Positions 47,101 to 54,654 of a stretch of 64,000 nt of DNA are shown here, piece by piece. The stretch is from assembly GCA_021780495.1 (NCBI GenBank), contig JAJXYO010000027.1, positions 62,001-126,000 of the forward strand. Reading direction: 5' to 3'. Each line of letters begins with the position of its first letter. Within the stretch, counting starts at the first letter, position 1. This stretch comes from Deltaproteobacteria bacterium. Lineage in GTDB: Bacteria > Desulfobacterota > Desulfuromonadia > Geobacterales > Pseudopelobacteraceae. Made by a program: the position numbers and the translations under genes. The notes under the pieces are model-generated. The model had not been told where the DNA came from. It searched no databases and saw only the letters and a list, made by a program, of their open reading frames with translations.

Positions 47101-47430
47101 TTTCTCCAGGATCCCCATCTCGGCCACGGACACCGCCGTGTTCAAGGCGGTCTGCCCCCCCAGGGTCGGCAGAATGGCATCAGGCCGCTCCTTCTCGATG
47201 ATCTTGGCCAGGATTTCGGGCGTGACCGGTTCGATGTAGGTGCGATCGGCAAAATCCGGGTCGGTCATGATGGTGGCGGGGTTGCTGTTCAGCAGCACCA
47301 CCTCATAGCCCTCTTCCTTCAAGGCCTTGCAGGCCTGGGTGCCGGAATAATCAAATTCGCAGGCCTGGCCGATAACGATCGGGCCGGCTCCGATGATGAG
47401 TATTTTCTTGATGTCGGTTCTTTTCGGCAT
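44191..47430 (-). CDS. carB: Carbamoyl-phosphate synthase large subunit
   Basis: A 1079-residue full-length CarB. Two homologous ATP-grasp halves are visible, starting [21 protein letters not shown] and [19 protein letters not shown]. The C-terminal MGS-like regulatory domain ([18 protein letters not shown] onward) ends the protein. It makes carbamoyl phosphate from bicarbonate, ATP and CarA-derived ammonia for pyrimidines and arginine. AAGGAG lies 6 bases before the ATG. carA is about 4.6 kb upstream on the same strand, separated by an accessory island, and a hairpin-repeat leader precedes carB. Confidence 0.97.
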   Translation of the reverse strand: MPKRTDIKKILIIGAGPIVIGQACEFDYSGTQACKALKEEGYEVVLLNSNPATIMTDPDFADRTYIEPVTPEILAKIIEKERPDAILPTLGGQTALNTAVSVAEMGILEKFNVELIGAKLPAIKKAEDRTLFKAAMEKIGLAVPASGLAHNYTEAMEVIKTIGFPAIIRPSFTLGGTGGGIAYNMEEYEKMALAGIDASPTDEILIEESVIGWKEYELEVMRDTADNVVIICSIENFDPMGVHTGDSITVAPAQTLTDKEYQILRDASLKIIREIGVDTGGSNIQFGINPVNGRLVVIEMNPRVSRSSALASKATGFPIAKIAAKLAVGYTLDEVTNDITRETPACFEPTIDYVVTKIPRFTFEKFPAADATLTTQMKSVGEVMAIGRTFKESFQKALRSLEIGVSGFDSRLFDLGAETRRALTAKEQQLLLEKLRVPNWERLWYVGDALRSGMTVSEINAHTAIDPWFLHNIRQIIEKEDELKQLVPAAISRGQMREAKQFGFSDKTLSRLWNMTEDDVRALRYSLKVLPVYKRVDTCAAEFEAYTPYLYSTYEDECEAEPTDRKKIIILGGGPNRIGQGIEFDYCCVHGVFALAEDGFETIMVNCNPETVSTDYDTSDRLYFEPLTLEDVLAIVAVEKPVGVIVQFGGQTPLKLAVALEKAGVPIIGTSPDAIDRAEDRERFQEMLHKLGLRQPENGMARSFEDAEKVADRVGYPVVVRPSYVLGGRAMEIVYDVENLLRYMTTAVQASPEHPILIDKFLDEAIEIDVDALCDGSEVVIGGIMEHIEEAGIHSGDSACSLPPYSISDELVAEIRRQTVMMALELNVKGLMNVQYAIKDGDVYILEVNPRASRTSPFVSKATGRPLAKIAARVMAGKTLKELGVSGDIIPKHISVKESVFPFVKFPGVDTLLGPEMKSTGEVMGIGDTFAEAFAKAQLGANVKMPLTGNAFISVRDADKKHVVSAAEKLYKNGFGIMATGGTATYLIEKGIPVRRVNKVLEGRPHIVDAIKNGEVSLVLNTTHGAQAVADSFSIRREALMHNIAYYTTVAGAKAVVDSIVALKKQELGVKALQDYLVV

Positions 47431-47504
47431 TATTTCTCCTTAGTAAGTTAGAAGTTGTTTTCTGCGCTTTTTTAGTACGGTAAAAAATATTTATGCGGTT
47501 TCTT

Positions 47505-47595
47505 CGCAAAAATATTTTTGTGAGCGTACTTATTCCGGTAACCGGGGCTGGCAGAAAATAACTTCGTTAACGCACTTATCCTGTCTAGCAGGGCT
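47505..47595 (-). repeat. Tandem ~45-bp hairpin repeats in the carB leader
   Basis: Two 45-base units (47505-47549 and 47551-47595) share 28 of 45 positions. On the minus strand each reads AGCCCyG, a 4-5 base loop, CrGGAATAAGT or CAGGATAAGT, then a TTAACGAA-like linker and an AT-rich end. The upstream unit is about 80% identical to one in the ilvC leader. Each AGCCC/GG arm pair can form a short stem. A 14-base palindrome (CAAAAATATTTTTG) ends the carB-proximal unit. Confidence 0.65.
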
Positions 47596-47631
47596 ATGGT
47601 TGCAGGGAGTTTCCTCCAATTTTTCTCTCTA

Positions 47632-48063
47632 TCAGGCAAAGCGTCTGACAATGACTCCGATAAAATCTTCCAGATCCTTGATGCCATTCGTAGCAATATC
47701 GTAGACCTGATTCAAATCCAGTTTGGCATACTCATGCACCACAAGATTGCGAAACCCGACGGCATTTATCAGTTTTTCCTGCAGCTCAACTGAAATAACA
47801 GAACGCCCACTCAGAAGATAAAAGAACTCATTCATGCTACCAGCCATGCCATAACCTTCATCACTGACAATGTGAGCTGCCATGTCAACACAACCCTGAA
47901 TAGCCTGCATGAGGTTAAAAAGCACAATATCCTGGCTGTCTTCGTCAACCATGAACTCAGCAATGGTAGCCGAACGTTTTTCTTTCACCTTGCCAAGACA
48001 TTTTTCAATCGTGGTCACTTTGGCCACTAGAATATTCCGATCAACCACGAGATTCACCTCCAT
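47632..48063 (-). CDS. hepT: HepT-type HEPN ribonuclease toxin (second pair)
   Basis: A 143-residue all-helical HEPN (DUF86) protein with the catalytic R-x4-H-x-Y motif in GFRNLVVHEYA. In characterised HepT/MntA systems this toxin cleaves RNA and is silenced when MntA adds AMP to the motif Tyr. It overlaps the end of the mntA gene. The ATG at 48063 or a GTG at 48048, which has GGAGG 7 bases upstream, could be the start. It lies 200 bases before carB on the same strand. Confidence 0.85.
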   Translation of the reverse strand: MEVNLVVDRNILVAKVTTIEKCLGKVKEKRSATIAEFMVDEDSQDIVLFNLMQAIQGCVDMAAHIVSDEGYGMAGSMNEFFYLLSGRSVISVELQEKLINAVGFRNLVVHEYAKLDLNQVYDIATNGIKDLEDFIGVIVRRFA

Positions 48064-48463
48064 AACGGGAGCGCAAACTGTTCAGCCGCATATCGATATA
48101 ATAGGAAAACTCCGCGATAAGCGGCAGTTTGCGACGACGAAAACTCCTCAAAATTTCAGGATTCTGCTGATACACGACTTCTCCCTTGCCAAACACCTGC
48201 CCCAGCACAACCTCTCCGGCGTCATTCATGATGAGCGGATGGATGTCGAGTTGCAATTGCCTCTCCAGCCCGGAGTAATAGGACATCTTCAGACAATAAT
48301 AGTCAGCCGGAAGGATCGTTGCATCCAGCAGAAACGCAACATCCACATCACTTCCCGCCCGTCCCTTGCCTGCGGCGCGGGAGCCAAAGAGATAACAAGC
48401 CACAATCTCAGGGCGAGTGACGCAATAGGTTGCGATATTGTTTTTTAGGTCTTCATTGGTCAT
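48041..48463 (-). CDS. mntA: MntA-type nucleotidyltransferase antitoxin (second pair)
   Basis: A 140-residue minimal nucleotidyltransferase with the motif G-S-x10-D-x-D in YLFGSRAAGKGRAGSDVDVAFLL. Such proteins transfer AMP to HepT and neutralise it. The C-terminal extension (RRRKLPLIAEFSYY) is helical. It overlaps hepT, the usual order for this type VII toxin-antitoxin class. The frameshifted small gene lies about 110 bases upstream. Confidence 0.85.
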   Translation of the reverse strand: MTNEDLKNNIATYCVTRPEIVACYLFGSRAAGKGRAGSDVDVAFLLDATILPADYYCLKMSYYSGLERQLQLDIHPLIMNDAGEVVLGQVFGKGEVVYQQNPEILRSFRRRKLPLIAEFSYYIDMRLNSLRSRYGGESRG

Positions 48464-48571
48464 GCCAGAATATTCCTTGCTATGTCTTGAACAGCTATGG
48501 GCGTGACCGGCGCGGGCTTATAGCGTCCAAGACCAAGCTAGAGTTGGAACCGCTTTTTATCTATTCTCCCC

Positions 48572-48791
48572 TACCGTAGAAGCCAAAATAAATCTTCATC
48601 GATTTTTTTGAACTCATCATTAACAGGAATATTTCGCTTCGAAATTAGGTCGTTTGCTCTGATAAACGCAACCATATATTCTTTGTTCTCGTACAAATTT
48701 CGATTAATTTCAGATCACCCGGATAATCAGCAAGAATCTGTTTTATCTGCTCAAGCCACGTAATAATGCATTTTTCAATTTCCATTTTCAT
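48572..48791 (-). pseudogene. Small unknown gene with a frameshift
   Basis: From the ATG at 48791 the frame reads MKMEIEKCIITWLEQIKQIL and continues to about ADYPGD, then runs on to a stop at 48645. From about 48715 the neighbouring frame carries protein-like sequence (NLYENKEYMVAFIRAND, then VNDEFKKIDEDLFWLLR) ending at 48572. Joining the two gives a helical protein of about 73 residues. I do not recognise it. A single indel near 48705-48720 explains it; a sequencing error is possible. It lies 19 bases after the coiled-coil gene. Confidence 0.5.
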
Positions 48792-48810
48792 CGCATCCCA
48801 AATGGAACAT

Positions 48811-49875
48811 TTATTCTCCCTGCTTCTGCTGCGGAGTCGAGAACACAACCGGCTTTGCAGCCGATCCCTCAACCGCCTTTACTGCAATCGCCTGAACTTG
48901 GACGTAAGATTTTTCCACCTGCTCGCTCAGGCTTGAAATTCGAACTGCCTGATCTTTTACCAGCGACTCAAACGAAGCGATCTTTGATTCAAGGACATTG
49001 CGCTCCCCTTCAAACTCCTTCTGGAGCAGCTCCAGCTTGAATGTAGCCTCCATCTGCACCTTGTCCACCGCCAGCTTAACCTCACGGGCAACCGTGCTTT
49101 CCAGTTCCTTGGGATAAGCGGCAACGCGGGTGCGAAGTTCGGCCAGTTCCTCTTCCTGAAGCGAGATTGACTGTTCACGTTCAGCAAACTCGCGGTCACT
49201 CTGTTCACGACGAAGCGCAATTTCCCGCTCAAGCCGCTCCTTTTTCTCTTCAAGCCCGGCCTTTTCCTTCTCAAAGGCATCCTTAATCGTCTGTTGTTCA
49301 CGCTGAAGGTTGTAATCGTACTCCTCTTTTTCACGGGTACGTTTTTTTGCATCGGCCGTATCCTGCTCTTTTACATCCGCAGTGCGTTGCGCCTTCTCCT
49401 TCAGCCACTCCAGGCGGGTCTCTTCAATTTCGCTGGACAGAGCTTCCTTGCGCTCCGCCATGTCTGCTTCAAACTGTTCCTTTTTGAGGTTCTGAGCCTC
49501 AATCAAAGCGGAAAGCGAAGATGCCGCCTTCTGAATTTCATAGATTTCAGCCAGCTCTTTATCCTTTTCAACAATGGCCTTCTTGAGCGCTTCATAACGC
49601 CCGGATTCCTGCTCCAAACGGTCGGACAGGTTTGTCAAGACCTTGCCAATTTCAGCTTTTAAGCCGCTGATGTTGCTGAGAATAGAATCAGTGGTCAGCC
49701 CATCGGCGACGGCAACAACCTGTTTAACCGCTTTTTCGACAACCTTCTGTTCCGGAGTAGCCTCGCTTTCTCGTTTTTCTTCCAGTTGCGCAAGGAGATC
49801 ATTGTAGGTGTCCAGCATTTCCTGTTTGGTGTTAGTAGTAGAAAGTTTTTTTGCGGTTTTCGGTTGCATAGCCAT
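48811..49875 (-). CDS. Long coiled-coil protein in the mntA-hepT island
   Basis: A 354-residue hydrophilic protein without signal peptide or membrane segment. From about residue 65 to 330 it is nearly unbroken heptad-like helix rich in Glu, Lys, Arg and Gln (for example EKEKAGLEEKKERLEREIAL). Short segments at each end are not coiled coil; the N-terminus is TTNTKQEMLDTYNDLL. It resembles structural or SMC-like filaments but has no ATPase domain. It starts 6 bases after the first hepT stop, and its ribosome site (AAGGGG) lies inside the end of hepT, so it is the third gene of an mntA-hepT operon. Function unknown. Confidence 0.75.
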   Translation of the reverse strand: MAMQPKTAKKLSTTNTKQEMLDTYNDLLAQLEEKRESEATPEQKVVEKAVKQVVAVADGLTTDSILSNISGLKAEIGKVLTNLSDRLEQESGRYEALKKAIVEKDKELAEIYEIQKAASSLSALIEAQNLKKEQFEADMAERKEALSSEIEETRLEWLKEKAQRTADVKEQDTADAKKRTREKEEYDYNLQREQQTIKDAFEKEKAGLEEKKERLEREIALRREQSDREFAEREQSISLQEEELAELRTRVAAYPKELESTVAREVKLAVDKVQMEATFKLELLQKEFEGERNVLESKIASFESLVKDQAVRISSLSEQVEKSYVQVQAIAVKAVEGSAAKPVVFSTPQQKQGE

Positions 49876-49881
49876 AATCCG

Positions 49882-50307
49882 TTACCCCTTCCGACTTATA
49901 AATTGAACGATCGAATCACTGAACTGTTTAAAATCGCTAAGGTGTCTCCGTAATACAAGAATTACTATTTCGGCATCCACTGTTTCGTATTGATGAACTA
50001 CTATATTTCTGAATTTGGCCATTCTTTCCATAATTGCCAACTGTTCTGGTGTAAGTATGAAATTTTCAGCCAGAACCCTAAAGGTGTCCGCATACGTTTC
50101 CGGGGTTCGAAACTCGTTATCGGATATGACATGACTGGCAATATCAGCACAAAGCTCAATCATCATCTGTAGAGTTCGCTCAATAATCCTCTGAACCTTC
50201 CAATCGCTCCGGTATTGATCAACGGTAATAGTTGAATATTCACCTATCTGTTTCTGATATTCAGCAAGAGAAGCAACTTTTCGAAGGATTAGTACGCTAT
50301 CCACCAT
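49882..50307 (-). CDS. hepT: HepT-type HEPN ribonuclease toxin (first pair)
   Basis: A 141-residue DUF86/HEPN protein with the R-x4-H-x-Y motif in KFRNIVVHQYE, preceded by the usual helix IIERTLQMMIELCADIASHVIS. It is the likely RNA-cleaving toxin of the first pair. Its ATG directly follows the mntA stop (TAGATG), so translation is coupled. It differs clearly from the second HepT in the window, so the two pairs are not a recent duplication. Confidence 0.87.
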   Translation of the reverse strand: MVDSVLILRKVASLAEYQKQIGEYSTITVDQYRSDWKVQRIIERTLQMMIELCADIASHVISDNEFRTPETYADTFRVLAENFILTPEQLAIMERMAKFRNIVVHQYETVDAEIVILVLRRHLSDFKQFSDSIVQFISRKG

Positions 50308-50724
50308 CTAGATATACCTCCTGAAAAGAATATCGTGCTCATTACGGCTGAAATCAAAAAACTCCCTCAAGGCGAGCGACTCAAACCTATGTCGAAGAAA
50401 TGGTTGTTTATCAGCAATAAGGCGCTTCTTTCTCAAAATCCTCCCAACCAGACTGATCGGGGCATCGTTCAAAACGACAAGATCTATTTCATCCGTCATT
50501 AATGTATCAGACAACTCGCCTATTATATCAAGTTTTGCCTCTGCTTTATCGGCACAACTATTCAGATATACTGCGATATCTAAATCTGATAAAGGCCGTT
50601 GATTCCCTGTTGACAGTCCACCAAAAATATAGGCGAATAAGATCCGATCATCACATGCCAAGAGCGATTCCAAGAGGGGTATTCGGCTTAAAATATCTGA
50701 TGCCAACGAATTTTGTTTTATCAT
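50308..50724 (-). CDS. mntA: MntA-type nucleotidyltransferase antitoxin (first pair)
   Basis: A 138-residue minimal nucleotidyltransferase. The motif region is YIFGGLSTGNQRPLSDLDIAVYL, keeping the D-x-D metal ligands; the usual GS is GG here. A second acidic strand (DEIDLVVLND) completes the active site. The start ATG lies in the last of five 18-bp repeats, with AGGTGA 6 bases upstream. It probably AMPylates the adjacent HepT. It follows DUF486 on the same strand. Confidence 0.85.
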   Translation of the reverse strand: MIKQNSLASDILSRIPLLESLLACDDRILFAYIFGGLSTGNQRPLSDLDIAVYLNSCADKAEAKLDIIGELSDTLMTDEIDLVVLNDAPISLVGRILRKKRLIADKQPFLRHRFESLALREFFDFSRNEHDILFRRYI

Positions 50725-50808
50725 CTCACGTCACCTTATCATCTCACGTCACCTTATCATCTCACGTCACCTTATCATCTCACGTCACCTTATCATCTCA
50801 CGTCACCT
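50719..50808 (-). repeat. Five perfect 18-bp tandem repeats, each with a ribosome site and ATG
   Basis: Five identical units (50719-50736, 50737-50754, 50755-50772, 50773-50790, 50791-50808) read AGGTGACGTGAGATGATA on the minus strand. Each has AGGTGA 6 bases before an ATG. In the four upstream units the ATG opens the minigene ATG-ATA-AGG-TGA, whose AGG-TGA doubles as the next ribosome site. In the last unit the ATG is the start of mntA. The stop of the DUF486 gene is the TGA of the first unit. Confidence 0.95.
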
Positions 50809-51132
50809 GAAGATAAAAAACACGGCGCCTGCCAGACAGCATCCGGCCCAGAGGTAATTCCAGGTCAGACTGGTTCCCATATAGAACACGGCAAACGGGA
50901 CAAACACACAGAGCGTGATTACCTCCTGGGTAATCTTAAGCTGGGCCAGCGAAAAACCGCCGGCATACCCCATCCGGTTGGCAGGCACCTGGACCAGGTA
51001 CTCGAAAAAGGCGATCCCCCAAGAAACTAGCACGGCAATGAACCAATTGCGGTTGCTCAGATTTTTCAGGTGGGCATACCAGGCAAAGGTCATGAAGACA
51101 TTGGATATGACCAGCAGCACAATTGTTCTCAT
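50803..51132 (-). CDS. DMT family protein (DUF486)
   Basis: A 109-residue membrane protein with four hydrophobic segments and the DUF486 pattern (TFAWYAHLKN, VSWGIAFFEYLVQVPANRMGY, QEVITLCVFVPFAVFYMG). It resembles half of a drug/metabolite transporter. Transport function is unproven. It starts with no gap after the radical SAM gene and ends inside the 18-bp repeat array. Confidence 0.85.
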   Translation of the reverse strand: MRTIVLLVISNVFMTFAWYAHLKNLSNRNWFIAVLVSWGIAFFEYLVQVPANRMGYAGGFSLAQLKITQEVITLCVFVPFAVFYMGTSLTWNYLWAGCCLAGAVFFIFR

Positions 51133-52035
51133 CTAATCCTGTACCCAGCCGTTTTCCAGATCGAACTCATCCAGATACCCGGCTGCCTCGTCGTACTCCT
51201 CAGCGGTGATCTTCCGTTCAATGCCAGCTGTCTCCATAGCCCGGTGCGCCGGAAAGTACTGCCGCATCAGCGAGATTGCCGTTTCGGTGCCGAGATTTCC
51301 GGCGATCCAGCCCAAGGTATCCCTCGTACCAGCCAGTCCATCCGGCAGGACAAGATGTCGTACAATCAGGCCGTTAATTGCAAGCCCCTCTTCATCAAGC
51401 CGGAGATGCCCCACCTGACGCAGCATCTCTGTTACCGCCAGCCGGTTGATGGCCCGGTAGCCGGGAGCCGCAGATAGGCGCTCCGCCACGGCATCATCGG
51501 AATATTTCATGTCCGGCAGGTAGACAGCGACAACACCATTAAGCAGCCGAAGGGCATCAACCTTTTCATAACCGCTGGAGTTCCAGACGATCGGCAACCG
51601 GAATCCCTGCGGGATGGCCAGCCAGAGCGCGGCCAGGATCTGCGGCAGAAAGTGGGTCGGGGTGACGAAATTGATGTTGTGCACCCGCTGCCGTTGCAGG
51701 CGCAGCATCCGCTCGGCCAACCCTCCGGGTGTAATCTCCTCACCGTTGCCGAATTGGCTGATGGGAAAGTTCTGGCAAAACGCGCATTTCAGAGAGCAGC
51801 CGGAAAGGAAGATGGTCCCTGACCCCTTGGTCCCGGATATCGGCGGTTCTTCGCCGGTATGCACATTGGCCGAGGCGATCCTGGGCTTGAGACCCACCCC
51901 GCAGACCCCCAGTTCTCCCTTGATACGATCGACACCGCAATCGTGGGGACAGAGGTCACAGGCGGCCAAACGCCGGTAGGCCTCCCTGATGCGCTGCAAT
52001 AGTTCGCCTGATTGATAAAAAACCTCGTACCTCAC
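51133..52035 (-). CDS. Radical SAM protein of the PflX/COG1313 type
   Basis: A 300-residue radical SAM enzyme. The SAM-cluster motif C-x3-C-x2-C is in LSGCSLKCAFCQNFPIS near residue 80. An N-terminal cysteine set (CDLCPHDCGV...GVCG) may bind an extra cluster. It resembles pyruvate-formate-lyase-activating-enzyme-like proteins of unknown target. It lies 3 bases after carA and directly before DUF486, in the pyrimidine operon direction; the functional link is unknown. Confidence 0.85.
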   Translation of the reverse strand: MRYEVFYQSGELLQRIREAYRRLAACDLCPHDCGVDRIKGELGVCGVGLKPRIASANVHTGEEPPISGTKGSGTIFLSGCSLKCAFCQNFPISQFGNGEEITPGGLAERMLRLQRQRVHNINFVTPTHFLPQILAALWLAIPQGFRLPIVWNSSGYEKVDALRLLNGVVAVYLPDMKYSDDAVAERLSAAPGYRAINRLAVTEMLRQVGHLRLDEEGLAINGLIVRHLVLPDGLAGTRDTLGWIAGNLGTETAISLMRQYFPAHRAMETAGIERKITAEEYDEAAGYLDEFDLENGWVQD

Positions 52036-52038
52036 GAC

Positions 52039-53166
52039 CTATACCGCCTTGTGTTTCTCCATCATCTCAACGAAGCGCCCGAACAGGTAATGTGAATCAT
52101 GCGGACCGGGTGATGCCTCGGGGTGGTGCTGGACCGAGAAGATCGGCAATGTGCAGTGGTGGATCCCTTCAACCGTCTGGTCGTTGAGATTCTCATGACC
52201 CAGACAGGCCGCATCCCCCAGGGAGTCCAGGTCTACGGAAAAGCCGTGGTTCTGGGCAGTGATTTCCACTTTGCGAGTTGACATATCCATCACCGGAAGA
52301 TTGGAGCCATGATTGCCAAAAGGCAGCTTAATGGTCTTGCCGCCCAGGGCCAGACCAAGCAACTGATGTCCCAGACAGATGCCGAAGATCGGAACCTTGC
52401 CGACAAACTTCTTGATTTCAGCCTGCACCTGCACCAGCGGCTCCGGGTCGCCGGGACCATTGCTGAGAAAGATGCCGTCAGGATTCATCGCCAGTGCCTG
52501 TTCGGCAGGAAAACCGGCCGGTACCACCGTCACGTCGCACCCGGCATCCACCAGGCAACGCAGAATATTGTACTTGATGCCGAAATCATAGGCCACGACC
52601 TTGTATTTGAGCGTCGCAACGTCAATTTGGGGATAGCCCCCCTCCAGGTCCCACAGTCCCTCGCTCCAGTGGTACGGCTTGTCGCAGCTGACGCCACTGG
52701 CCAGATCGAGGCCGGCCATGCTGGGGATGGCGCGTGCCTTGGCAACCAGGCTGTCATGATTGAAGTCCGTGGTGGAGATGATGCCGTTCTGGGCGCCCTT
52801 GTCCCGCAGGTGACGCGTCAGGGCACGGGTATCCAGGCCATGGATACCGACCACCCCGTTTTCCCGAAGGTAGGATCCGAGACTCATGGTTGCCCGCCAG
52901 TTGGAGTAACAGTCCTGATACTCCTTGACGATGAATCCGGACAGGAACAGGCCGCGGCTCTCGATATCCTCCGGATTGATACCGGTATTGCCGATCTGGG
53001 GGTAGGTCATGGTGACCATCTGCCCCTTGTAGGACGGATCGGTCAAGACCTCCTGATACCCGGTCATGGCCGTGTTGAAAACGACTTCACCGCTGGCTTC
53101 GCCAGTAGCACCAAACGATCTGCCTTCAAAGATGCGCCCATCGGCGAGCGCAAGGATTGCTTTCAT
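52039..53166 (-). CDS. carA: Carbamoyl-phosphate synthase small (glutaminase) subunit
   Basis: A 375-residue CarA. The N-terminal CPSase_sm_chain domain has GYQEVLTDPSYKGQMVTMTYPQIGN. The class I glutaminase domain has the nucleophile Cys in GICLGHQLLGLALGG and the His/Glu pair in QHHPEASPGPHDS. It supplies ammonia from glutamine to CarB. It lies 25 bases after pyrC. carB is not adjacent, being separated by the accessory island. Confidence 0.96.
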   Translation of the reverse strand: MKAILALADGRIFEGRSFGATGEASGEVVFNTAMTGYQEVLTDPSYKGQMVTMTYPQIGNTGINPEDIESRGLFLSGFIVKEYQDCYSNWRATMSLGSYLRENGVVGIHGLDTRALTRHLRDKGAQNGIISTTDFNHDSLVAKARAIPSMAGLDLASGVSCDKPYHWSEGLWDLEGGYPQIDVATLKYKVVAYDFGIKYNILRCLVDAGCDVTVVPAGFPAEQALAMNPDGIFLSNGPGDPEPLVQVQAEIKKFVGKVPIFGICLGHQLLGLALGGKTIKLPFGNHGSNLPVMDMSTRKVEITAQNHGFSVDLDSLGDAACLGHENLNDQTVEGIHHCTLPIFSVQHHPEASPGPHDSHYLFGRFVEMMEKHKAV

Positions 53167-53191
53167 GATTTCAAACTCCAGTTAGTGAGAA

Positions 53192-54469
53192 TTAGGCTCG
53201 TGTATAGACAACGTTTCCTGCCAGGATTGTTGCAGATGCTGCGCCGGTTACGTTCCACCCCAGAAAGGGCGAGTTCTTCGACTTGCTGACAAGCCTGTCG
53301 GGATCGACCGTCCACGCGGCCTGCGGGTCGATCACCGTGATGTCGGCTATGCTGCCTGCCACAAGAGTGCCGCGCTGCAGCCCCAGGATATTCGACGGGT
53401 TGCATGACATCTTTTCAATCAATTGATCAATGGTCAGCACGCCATCGCTGACCAGCCTGAGCGAGAGCGGCAGGGAGGTTTCCAGTCCGATGATGCCGTT
53501 CATGGCAGCATCGAATTCCACATCCTTCTCGTCCCGATGGTGGGGGGCATGGTCGGTGGCAATGGCATCGATGGTGCCGTCCGCCAGTCCGGCCTTGATA
53601 GCGGCCACATCGGCGGCCTCCCGCAGCGGCGGGTTCATCTTGGCATTGGTGTCATATCCCCGGACGGCGTCATCGGTCAGGGTGAAGTAGTGCGGGGCCG
53701 TCTCGCAGGTCACGCGGACACCACGGGCCTTGGCCTCGCGGATGACCCGCACCGACCCTGCGGTAGAGACATGGGCAACATGGATGGGAGAACAGGTGTA
53801 CTCGGCCAGCATCACATCGCGGGCCGTGGCAATATCCTCGGCGATACGGGGGATGCCCTTGAGACCAATCTCGGTCGAGGTAAAACCCTCGTTCATGACA
53901 CCTGCTCCCACCAGGGAAAGCTCCTCGGCGTGGGTAATGACCAGAATGCCCATGCCACGGGCGTATTCCAGGGCTCGGCGCATCAATTCCGCATTTTTCA
54001 CCGGTTTTCCGTCATCGGAAACCGCCACGCATCCCGCTTCCTTGAGTTCACCCATCTCGGACATACGCTCGCCATCCAGACCGTAGGTGATGGAACCGAC
54101 CGGAAACACGTTTGCAGCCCCCTCATTCCTGGCCTTGGTGATGATATAGCCGGCTATGGCCTTGTTGTCGATGACCGGCTTGGTGTTAGGCATACAGACT
54201 ACCGAGGTAAAACCGCCGGCCGCGGCAGCCCGCGTCCCGCTGACGATGTCCTCCTTGTACTCCAGGCCAGGGTCGCGCAGGTGTACATGCATGTCGATCA
54301 GACCCGGTACCACGTATTTACCGGTCGCGTCGATGGTCTCGGCACCGGCCGGCGCCTTCAAACCCGTGCCGATCTCCTTGATCACACCGTTATCCACCAG
54401 CACGTCCAGCGTGTCATCCAGCTTCTGGCTCGGGTCGATCACCCGGCCTCCCTTGATCAACAGATTCAT
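53192..54469 (-). CDS. pyrC: Dihydroorotase
   Basis: A 425-residue class I dihydroorotase of the amidohydrolase family. The zinc ligands are seen in [16 protein letters not shown], a later His in ITHAEE and [16 protein letters not shown], and the catalytic Asp in [14 protein letters not shown]. It cyclises carbamoyl-aspartate. The start at 54469 is preferred because GAGGTGA lies 5 bases upstream; an in-frame extension to 54520 runs into the repeat element between pyrB and pyrC. Confidence 0.95.
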   Translation of the reverse strand: MNLLIKGGRVIDPSQKLDDTLDVLVDNGVIKEIGTGLKAPAGAETIDATGKYVVPGLIDMHVHLRDPGLEYKEDIVSGTRAAAAGGFTSVVCMPNTKPVIDNKAIAGYIITKARNEGAANVFPVGSITYGLDGERMSEMGELKEAGCVAVSDDGKPVKNAELMRRALEYARGMGILVITHAEELSLVGAGVMNEGFTSTEIGLKGIPRIAEDIATARDVMLAEYTCSPIHVAHVSTAGSVRVIREAKARGVRVTCETAPHYFTLTDDAVRGYDTNAKMNPPLREAADVAAIKAGLADGTIDAIATDHAPHHRDEKDVEFDAAMNGIIGLETSLPLSLRLVSDGVLTIDQLIEKMSCNPSNILGLQRGTLVAGSIADITVIDPQAAWTVDPDRLVSKSKNSPFLGWNVTGAASATILAGNVVYTRA

Positions 54470-54498
54470 ATGGTCACCTCGTAAAAGAAAATTTATTT

Positions 54499-54645
54499 CA
54501 CCACGGAGACACAGAGACACGGAGAAAAAACTTTATTTTTGTAGAATCAAGAATACTGAAGCAACATCAATTTAAGTAACTGAACTCAACACAGACAATT
54601 CATAGCCCTCATGATTTTCTCCGTGTCTTCGTGTCACTGTGGTAG
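54499..54645. repeat. Inverted-repeat element between pyrB and pyrC
   Basis: Arms of about 30 bases at 54499-54528 (CACCACGGAGACACAGAGAC then ACGGAGAAAA) and 54615-54645 are imperfect complements around 86 bases of AT-rich DNA with no open frame. The CACGGAGACACAGAGACACGG-like word is a familiar dispersed repeat in many environmental bacterial genomes. It looks like a small non-autonomous repeat inserted in the pyr operon. Confidence 0.65.
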
Positions 54646-54654
54646 ATTTTGACT

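Noticed and set aside
45946-47451. 501-codon plus-strand open frame opposite carB
   Set aside because: carB is full length with all motifs; the opposite frame is an unsupported mirror rich in Gly, His and Arg.
48690-48725. Programmed ribosomal frameshift in the small island gene
   Set aside because: No slippery heptamer or downstream structure is evident; a simple indel explains it better.
50719-50808. CRISPR-like array
   Set aside because: The 18-bp units are directly adjacent with no spacers and no cas genes are present.
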